This document shows positions 12,406 through 16,559 of a stretch of DNA of 16,559 bases, piece by piece (the first letter of the stretch is position 1; each line of letters starts with the position of its first letter). Both the position numbers and the translations under genes were made by a program. Source of the DNA: JAFGCR01 sp964538225 (GTDB taxonomy: Bacteria; Patescibacteriota; Gracilibacteria; UM-FILTER-43-11); the NCBI GenBank assembly GCA_964538225.1, contig CAZIDW010000025.1:1-16559 (forward strand). The letters run 5' to 3'. The notes under the pieces are model-generated. The model worked only from the letters and a program-made list of their open reading frames with translations, ran no database searches and was not told the origin of the DNA.

Positions 12406-12714
12406 ATGAACACAACCAAAAATCTTCACAATGTCAGCGCTGTTCTGTTCTTCATCCTCGCTTTTGCCTATGTGGCGGTAGCGCTGGCGTTCCGGAATGA
12501 TTTTATGGCCAGCGCGGCGATTTTTCTTATGCGCCTGCTGGATGTCCCTTTTGCCCTGATCGCGCTTTTGTACGGGGGGAGCGGGCTGTACCTGCAGGTC
12601 AATGAAGGAAAGGAGGAGGCGGAATCTGTCTGGGGATACGTTATCTTTGCCTTCAGCCTGCTGTTATTCGGGTTGGTGATTTTTATTAATTTCGCGTTTC
12701 CGAGCCAGCTTTGA
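12406..12714 (+). CDS. Small three-helix integral membrane protein of unknown function
   Basis: I start this protein at the ATG at 12406 (102 residues) and not 12217, because the upstream stretch is hydrophilic, arginine-rich and reads like translated leader. The 102-residue form has three clear hydrophobic helices: about residues 11-29 (SAVLFFILAFAYVAVALAF), 38-60 (AAIFLMRLLDVPFALIALLYGGS) and 76-96 (WGYVIFAFSLLLFGLVIFINF). A short acidic loop, NEGKEEAES, lies between the last two. I recognise no family. It has its own promoter and a strong intrinsic terminator 20 nt downstream, so it is a single-gene unit. The coding base composition is like that of the left part of the window, so it marks the edge of the AT-rich tail. 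Confidence 0.78.
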   Translation: MNTTKNLHNVSAVLFFILAFAYVAVALAFRNDFMASAAIFLMRLLDVPFALIALLYGGSGLYLQVNEGKEEAESVWGYVIFAFSLLLFGLVIFINFAFPSQL

Positions 12715-12734
12715 TTATCAGCTAACCGAAGAAG

Positions 12735-12762
12735 GCGCGGCCCGCAGGGCCGTGGCTTTTTT
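12735..12762 (+). terminator. Strong intrinsic terminator after the small membrane protein
   Basis: GCGCGGCCC (12735-12743) pairs with GGGCCGTGGC (12747-12756, one bulge and one G-U) over a GCA loop, followed by six T (12757-12762). Confidence 0.88.
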
Positions 12763-12778
12763 GGAATAGCGGAGGGGC

Positions 12779-12894
12779 AACGTTTAACTGATAACGTTTG
12801 CAGTTTATAGGAAGATTGCCGATGGTATAATCCTGCACCATTGGCAAATTTGGGTAACAAAAATAGTGGTACCATATAAAGTGTAACCGTATAC
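12779..12894. repeat. Structured repeat element, copy A, upstream of the zinc operon
   Basis: Outer left arm ATAACGTTTGCAGTTTATAGG (near 12791-12811) is an imperfect inverted match of 12872-12894 (CCATATAAAGTGTAACCGTATAC). Inside, TTGCCGATGGT (12816-12826) faces ACCATTGGCAA (12837-12847), an 11-bp stem with one G-T. A second AACGTT at 12779-12784 precedes it. The first 24 bases match a second copy at 15913-15935 closely. The structure recalls attC sites, but the right end lacks the GTTRRRY core site. Confidence 0.65.
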
Positions 12895-12934
12895 GCAGTA
12901 TTGGCTGATGTATTTCTTTTCTTTCCTTTCCTTT

Positions 12935-12963
12935 TTGACATATCAAATGGCTTGTCATATATT
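12935..12963 (+). promoter_or_regulatory. Promoter and candidate Zur operator of the zinc operon
   Basis: TTGACA (12935-12940), 17 bases, TATATT (12958-12963) is close to full consensus. It ends 26 nt before the ATG at 12990. The spacer carries an inverted repeat TGACA (12936-12940) and TGTCA (12953-12957), a likely place for the repressor encoded by the first gene to bind. A pyrimidine-only tract (about 12911-12936) lies directly upstream. Confidence 0.7.
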
Positions 12964-12989
12964 TAATGCAACAATGGTGCAATAATTTT

Positions 12990-13400
12990 ATGAAAACAAT
13001 CCACAAAACAATTCAGTCTTCCGGCGGCCGCCTGACAAAAATAAAAAAAGCGATTATTGATGCCTTGTCTGAGAGCCATTGTCTTTTATCAAAACAAGAA
13101 TTGCTCGAAGAATTAAAAGTGAAGAAGGTTAAACCTGATCGATCCACAATTTATCGCGAATTACAATTTCTTACGAAAAATAATATTGTCATAAAAAACA
13201 CGATTAATGGCGTTGATTATTATGAAATACCGCAAGATCATCACCATCACCTTGTTTGTTTAAATTGCCATTCAATCAGAAAAGTTGAAATGGGCAATCA
13301 TTTGGAGAAACAGGAAAAACAAATTGCCACGCAGAACAAGTTTAATATTGTTAATCATTCGCTTGAATTTTACGGCTATTGCCAAAAATGCCAAGTATAA
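12990..13400 (+). CDS. zur: Fur-family metalloregulator, probably zinc-responsive (Zur)
   Basis: This 136-residue protein is a metal-dependent DNA-binding repressor. The N-terminal winged helix covers about residues 1-80, with RSTIYRELQFLTKNNIV (51-67) as recognition helix and start of the wing, as in Fur/Zur/PerR. The C-terminal dimer domain holds the metal-ligand cluster DHHHHLVC (83-90), LNC (91-93) and CQKC (131-134), the paired CxxC structural zinc site. Being first in an operon with znuA, znuC and znuB makes Zur the likely subtype. An ATG 24 bp earlier (12966) is rejected as start because it would lie upstream of the predicted transcription start. It probably autoregulates through the inverted repeat in its promoter. 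Coding is more AT-rich than the left part of the window. Confidence 0.88.
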   Translation: MKTIHKTIQSSGGRLTKIKKAIIDALSESHCLLSKQELLEELKVKKVKPDRSTIYRELQFLTKNNIVIKNTINGVDYYEIPQDHHHHLVCLNCHSIRKVEMGNHLEKQEKQIATQNKFNIVNHSLEFYGYCQKCQV

Positions 13401-13415
13401 TTTAACCAAGCTATT

Positions 13416-14342
13416 ATGAAAAAAATATTTTTTGTTTCAATTTTTACAATATTCTTAATAGGTGCTTCTTTGGTTTTGTCCGGCTGTACAAACAATAATA
13501 CATCTCAAACCGGGACGGAAAGTAAAATCAATGTAATTGTCAGCATATTGCCTCAAGTTGATTTTGTCGAAAGAATTGGAGGAGATAAAGTAAAAGTATC
13601 TGAAATGATTCCGCCCGGATTTAGTCCGGCGACGTATGATCCTTCACCGGATCAGCTGAGAAAACTTCAAGATGCTGATATCTACTTCCGCATTGGGCAT
13701 ATTGGTTTTGAAAAAGCGCAAATGGAAAAGCTGCGAAAATTAAATTCAGAGATGAAAGTGGTTGACACTTCAGAGGGCATTTCATTGCTTAGTTTGGCCG
13801 CTCATCATCACGAAGACGAAGGAGAAAAACATGAAGATGATGAAGATCACGAAGCGGGTGATGATCCGCATATTTGGCTGTCTCCAAAATTGGTAAAAGT
13901 CCAGGCAGACCATATATATAATACTTTGGTGGAATATAGTCCTGAGGATAAAGATCTTTTTACTCAAAATCACAACCAGTTAATTAAAGATTTGGATGAA
14001 TTGGATCAAAAGCTGACAAACGCTTTTGCGTCGATCAAAGGGCAGAAAATTTTGGTTTTTCATCCGGCTTTTGGTTATTTAGCTGATGCCTATGGATTTC
14101 GGCAAGAAGCAATCGAGATAGAGGGTAAAGATCCAACGCCTGTGCAATTGAAAAAAATTATTGACGAAGCAAGGGAAGATAATATAAAAGTGATTTTTGT
14201 ACAAGCACAGTTCAGTACTGAAAGCGCGGAGTCTGTCGCGCAAGAAATTGATGGGGCTGTGGTACAAATTAACCCTTTGGCAAAAAATTATTTTGCCAAT
14301 CTGAAAACCATGACTGAAACAATTATTACGTCTCTTAAATAA
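13416..14342 (+). CDS. znuA: Zinc ABC transporter substrate-binding lipoprotein
   Basis: This 308-residue protein captures zinc outside the membrane and delivers it to the permease. Residues 1-24 are a lipoprotein signal with lipobox LSGC (Cys24). Metal ligands visible include His152 (DPHIW) and His216 (FHPAFGY). A His- and acid-rich loop (about 129-150, HHHEDEGEKHEDDEDHEAGDD) is typical of zinc-specific ZnuA, as opposed to Mn-binding relatives. The usual first ligand (PHTYEP) is replaced by Ala in SPATYDPSP (70-78); His95 in RIGHIGFE may substitute. It follows zur by 15 nt and precedes znuC by 10 nt, so it is in the same operon. No Shine-Dalgarno motif is seen. Manganese or another metal cannot be excluded, but the His-rich loop and adjacent Zur favour zinc. 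Confidence 0.92.
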   Translation: MKKIFFVSIFTIFLIGASLVLSGCTNNNTSQTGTESKINVIVSILPQVDFVERIGGDKVKVSEMIPPGFSPATYDPSPDQLRKLQDADIYFRIGHIGFEKAQMEKLRKLNSEMKVVDTSEGISLLSLAAHHHEDEGEKHEDDEDHEAGDDPHIWLSPKLVKVQADHIYNTLVEYSPEDKDLFTQNHNQLIKDLDELDQKLTNAFASIKGQKILVFHPAFGYLADAYGFRQEAIEIEGKDPTPVQLKKIIDEAREDNIKVIFVQAQFSTESAESVAQEIDGAVVQINPLAKNYFANLKTMTETIITSLK

Positions 14343-14352
14343 AAATTAAACC

Positions 14353-15084
14353 ATGGAAACGATTGTTAAGGCCAATGGGATATGCTTTTCCTACAACAGT
14401 CAAAATAACGTCTTAACCGATGTCAATTTCGAGGTATATGAAAATGACTATATCGGTTTAATCGGTCCTAATGGCGGCGGTAAAAGTACACTGCTGAAAA
14501 TTATTTTAGGGCTGCTTAAGCCTACCCAAGGTAAAATTGATGTTTTTGGGTCCGGCCCTAAAAAAGCCCGTAATAAAATCGGTTATGTTCCCCAATATAG
14601 CAAAATTGATCTTGATTATCCGATTAACGCCTGGAATGTGGTAATGAGTGGATTTTTAGGAAAAAAAGGAATAGGTTCTTCATTCACTAAAAACGAAGAA
14701 GATAAGGCTAAAAAAGTTTTCAAGGACTTAAAGCTCTCTCACCTAAAAGATCATGCCATTGGTGATTTATCCGGTGGGCAAAGACAGCGAATAATGATAG
14801 CCCGGGCTTTGGTGCGCGATCCGAAATTATTATTGCTTGATGAACCAACAAACAGCGTTGATGAAAAAAGCGGTCTGGATTTATATGAGCTTTTGCATGA
14901 ATTAAACAACAATATGGCAATTATTATGGTTTCTCATGATATTGATATGATTTCCCGCCATGTTAAAAGAATTTTCTGTCTGAATAACCGGATCGTTTGT
15001 AACGATGCCTCCAGTATTACCAGTGATGAAGTGATTGAAAATATGAAAAAAATTCTCCACAATCCAGAATGTATAACTCATTAA
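14353..15084 (+). CDS. znuC: Zinc ABC transporter ATP-binding protein
   Basis: This 243-residue ATPase powers zinc import. All ABC motifs are intact: Walker A GPNGGGKST (38-46), Q-loop Gln81 in VPQYSKID, signature LSGGQRQR (139-146), Walker B LLLLDEPTNSVDE (159-171, Asp163/Glu164) and the switch His195 in VSHD. Length is typical for metal-type (ABC family 3) ATPases. It lies between znuA (10-nt gap) and znuB (five-nt gap), so it is translated from the same mRNA. No adjacent second ATPase is seen, so two copies of this one pair with two ZnuB permeases. Confidence 0.96.
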   Translation: METIVKANGICFSYNSQNNVLTDVNFEVYENDYIGLIGPNGGGKSTLLKIILGLLKPTQGKIDVFGSGPKKARNKIGYVPQYSKIDLDYPINAWNVVMSGFLGKKGIGSSFTKNEEDKAKKVFKDLKLSHLKDHAIGDLSGGQRQRIMIARALVRDPKLLLLDEPTNSVDEKSGLDLYELLHELNNNMAIIMVSHDIDMISRHVKRIFCLNNRIVCNDASSITSDEVIENMKKILHNPECITH

Positions 15085-15089
15085 GCAAT

Positions 15090-15905
15090 ATGTTTGAAAT
15101 ATTTCAATATTCATTTTTCAGCAATGCTCTTATTATCGGTGCTCTAAGCGGTTTGGCCTGCGGTATTATAGGCAGTTTTATCGTTGTCAAAAGAATCTCT
15201 TTTATTTCCGGCAGTATCGCCCATGCTTCTTTTGGCGGGATCGGTCTGGCTTATTTTTTAGGTTTCAGTCCGATTTTGGGCGCAATGCTTTTTAGTATTA
15301 TATCCGCCTTGGGTATTGGATTTATAAATAAGAATAACAAAAAACAGGAAGATGCTTCTATTGGATCTATTTGGGCGATCGGTATGGCAATCGGTTTGAT
15401 TTTTATTTACTTTACGCCGGGCTATGCCGCCGATTTGTTTTCTTATCTATTCGGCAACATTTTGCTCTCTACCACTCAAGACTTATGGTATGTTCTGATT
15501 TTGGATATATTTATTGTTGCCAGTGTGGTTTATCTTTTTAAATGGCTGGTTGCGATGATTTTTGATGAAGAATTTGCCGTTGTGACCAATGTTCCGGTTT
15601 TTCCGCTTTATCTTTTTTTTCTGGTGCTGGTGGCTTTATCGGTGGTGGTTTTAATTAAATCAGTTGGAGTTATTCTTGTTATCGCGCTTTTAACTCTGCC
15701 GGCATCAAGTGCCCAACTTTTGAGCAAGAATTTTAAGCATATTATTGGTTGGGCGATCTTGCTGGCAATAGCGGAAAATTTGTCGGGTATAGTTTTGTCT
15801 TATCATTTGAATCTGCCAACAGGACCTTTAATAATTCTCATCGCCGCGATTGTATATCTTCTAATATTTGGGGCCAAGCATTTTGGGATTATAGCCAAAG
15901 GTTGA
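15090..15905 (+). CDS. znuB: Zinc ABC transporter permease
   Basis: This 271-residue permease forms the membrane channel for zinc import. I use the ATG at 15090, which gives the family-typical start MFEIFQYSFFSNALIIGALSG; an upstream in-frame ATG at 15069 would overlap znuC by 16 bp and add seven atypical residues. About eight hydrophobic helices are evident. The first segment includes SFIVVKRISFISGSIAHASFGGIGLAYFLG (about 29-58), the hallmark of ABC-3 permeases (VxRRxSxxxDAxxHxxLxG pattern). The C-terminal half carries KSVGVILVIALLTLPASSAQLLS, also conserved. It is the last gene of the operon, and a structured repeat (copy B) begins seven bases after its stop. Confidence 0.94.
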   Translation: MFEIFQYSFFSNALIIGALSGLACGIIGSFIVVKRISFISGSIAHASFGGIGLAYFLGFSPILGAMLFSIISALGIGFINKNNKKQEDASIGSIWAIGMAIGLIFIYFTPGYAADLFSYLFGNILLSTTQDLWYVLILDIFIVASVVYLFKWLVAMIFDEEFAVVTNVPVFPLYLFFLVLVALSVVVLIKSVGVILVIALLTLPASSAQLLSKNFKHIIGWAILLAIAENLSGIVLSYHLNLPTGPLIILIAAIVYLLIFGAKHFGIIAKG

Positions 15906-15911
15906 TGAGTA

Positions 15912-16060
15912 TATAACGTTGCAGTGTATGGGAAGTGGCGCGGTGCAACGATCGAACCCTTTAAGCCCTGTTACACATCCCGACGACTGAATGGGGGGGA
16001 GTGCAGCGTGGCTCGGAGTGAAGCGGAGAGGGTGAATTTTCACGATAATAAATTTCTCCG
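15912..16060. repeat. Structured repeat element, copy B, directly after the zinc operon
   Basis: ATAACGTTGCAG (15913-15924) through GGAAG (15935) matches copy A with few differences. CGTTGCA (15917-15923) faces TGCAACG (15944-15950). Further on, CGGAGA (16024-16029) faces TCTCCG (16055-16060) with a nested GTGAA/TTCAC stem (16032-16043). The 15906-16114 spacer is otherwise empty of genes, and is more GC-rich than the genes on either side. I see no T-run to call a terminator. Confidence 0.6.
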
Positions 16061-16114
16061 TAGTAGGCTATACGTCCGAAGGGCAAAGGTAGTCCTAATT
16101 TAATATAAAATTAA

Positions 16115-16360
16115 TCATTTCCTTTTCTTATTTTTAAGAAATTGTCTAATGAAATATATTGGCAATATTATGATTGATGAAATAATAAAAGAAATTAGAA
16201 TAGGAATTATAATTTCTAATCCTTGCCATTTTCCCCACATATCTACATTGCTTGATCCTTTGTAAAATATCCATGAGAATAAAAAAACCCACAAGATTAT
16301 TATTGCAATCATATACAATCGATTGTATATTTTTTTAGTTTTTTTTGTTTCAATTGGCAT
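16115..16360 (-). CDS. Small two-helix membrane protein of unknown function
   Basis: This 81-residue protein has a basic N-terminus (ETKKTKKIYNR), a helix at about residues 16-34 (MIAIIILWVFLFSWIFYKG region), a short polar loop (SSNVDMWGKWQG) and a second helix at about 48-72. It ends in a basic tail (QFLKNKKRK), so both ends are probably cytoplasmic by the positive-inside rule. I recognise no family. It is very AT-rich. A TATAAT lies 22 nt before its ATG, and AAGGAG lies 15 nt before the ATG, rather far for a Shine-Dalgarno site. It is oriented opposite to the zinc operon, between repeat copies B and C, like the payload of a one-gene cassette. Confidence 0.65.
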   Translation of the reverse strand: MPIETKKTKKIYNRLYMIAIIILWVFLFSWIFYKGSSNVDMWGKWQGLEIIIPILISFIISSIIILPIYFIRQFLKNKKRK

Positions 16361-16382
16361 TTTAAATATTTATTACTCCTTG

Positions 16383-16388
16383 ATTATA
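16383..16388 (-). promoter_or_regulatory. -10 box upstream of the two-helix membrane protein
   Basis: TATAAT on the minus strand, 22 nt before the ATG at 16360. No good -35 element is present at 16-18 bases. Confidence 0.4.
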
Positions 16389-16469
16389 AATGTTTTGTTT
16401 TAAAATTAAATATCTTCCACATTTAGACCTCCTTTTTGCTTATTTATCTAAAATAAGAATGAGATTTAG

Positions 16470-16520
16470 ACTAGTGAAAATTTAATTGCGTATAACGTTC
16501 CTGTCACTAGTGTTGCGTTA
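16470..16520. repeat. Repeat element, copy C, near the window end
   Basis: TATAACGTT (16491-16499) repeats the left end of copies A and B. TAACG (16493-16497) faces CGTTA (16516-16520). ACTAGTG occurs twice (16470-16476, 16506-16512), each followed closely by TTGCGT-like sequence ending TAAC. The flanking 16361-16559 has no other gene and the element may run off the window. Confidence 0.5.
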
Positions 16521-16559
16521 ACTGAAATCAGCTATCAATATATTGGCTTGTTTAAGGTA

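Noticed and set aside
12966..12989. Earlier ATG for the Fur/Zur gene
   Set aside because: It is only three bases past the -10 box, so it would not be in the transcript; the ATG at 12990 fits the leader length seen elsewhere.
15069..15089. Upstream start for znuB overlapping znuC
   Set aside because: MFEIFQYSFF at 15090 is the family-typical start, with a normal five-base gap after znuC.
12779..16520. Calling the tail a genuine integron cassette array
   Set aside because: No integrase is visible, the right-hand core site GTTRRRY is not found in copy A, and copy B lacks a matching right arm; kept only as a finding.

Overview
The window looks like a chromosome segment from a free-living or environmental bacterium of uncertain phylum. 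I favour a Patescibacteria/CPR-type lineage (something like Peregrinibacteria), at low to moderate confidence. Reasons: an ECF sigma factor paired with a three-helix membrane protein and a small secreted protein, a gatCA pair, scattered pyrimidine genes, short genes without Shine-Dalgarno sequences, and an AT-rich accessory tail. TGA and TAG both appear to act as stops, so the code looks standard. There is no rRNA, transposase or phage gene.

Layout. Positions 1-2230 (minus strand) hold an ECF sigma factor, a membrane protein that is probably its anti-sigma factor, and a secreted helical protein, preceded by an unusual tandem duplication. Positions 2231-2983 hold pyrE (minus) divergent from a tRNA-Trp (plus). 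A 469-nt gene-free stretch follows, then an orphan membrane histidine kinase. Positions 4949-5181 hold a bidirectional terminator, an unreported-looking 25-residue cysteine-rich peptide gene and two divergent promoters. Next comes a Na+/phosphate cotransporter that abuts pyrK tail to tail. pyrK lies downstream of pyrD (class 1B dihydroorotate dehydrogenase). An HD-GYP protein and a 97-residue unknown protein diverge from a compact two-way promoter at about 9833-9906. gatC and gatA (minus) are followed by a small three-helix membrane protein (plus).

From about 12720 to the end, base composition becomes visibly more AT-rich. This part carries a zinc-uptake operon, Fur/Zur-type repressor-znuA-znuC-znuB, starting from a consensus promoter with an inverted repeat. 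Imperfect copies of a structured element beginning ATAACGTT lie just before the operon, just after it, and again beyond the next small gene. This gives a cassette-like gene/repeat/gene/repeat layout that resembles, but does not match, integron attC arrays.

How the parts work together. pyrE, pyrD and pyrK supply two steps of de novo UMP synthesis, with PyrK passing electrons from PyrD to NAD+. GatC and GatA are two subunits of the tRNA amidotransferase; gatB is not in the window. The Zur-like repressor and the ABC importer form a self-contained zinc homeostasis unit. Most primary promoters fit sigma-70 hexamers, with the -10 box ending 22-34 nt before the ATG and no recognisable Shine-Dalgarno motif. 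The most interesting items are the Cys-rich micropeptide and the repeat-flanked znu cassette.
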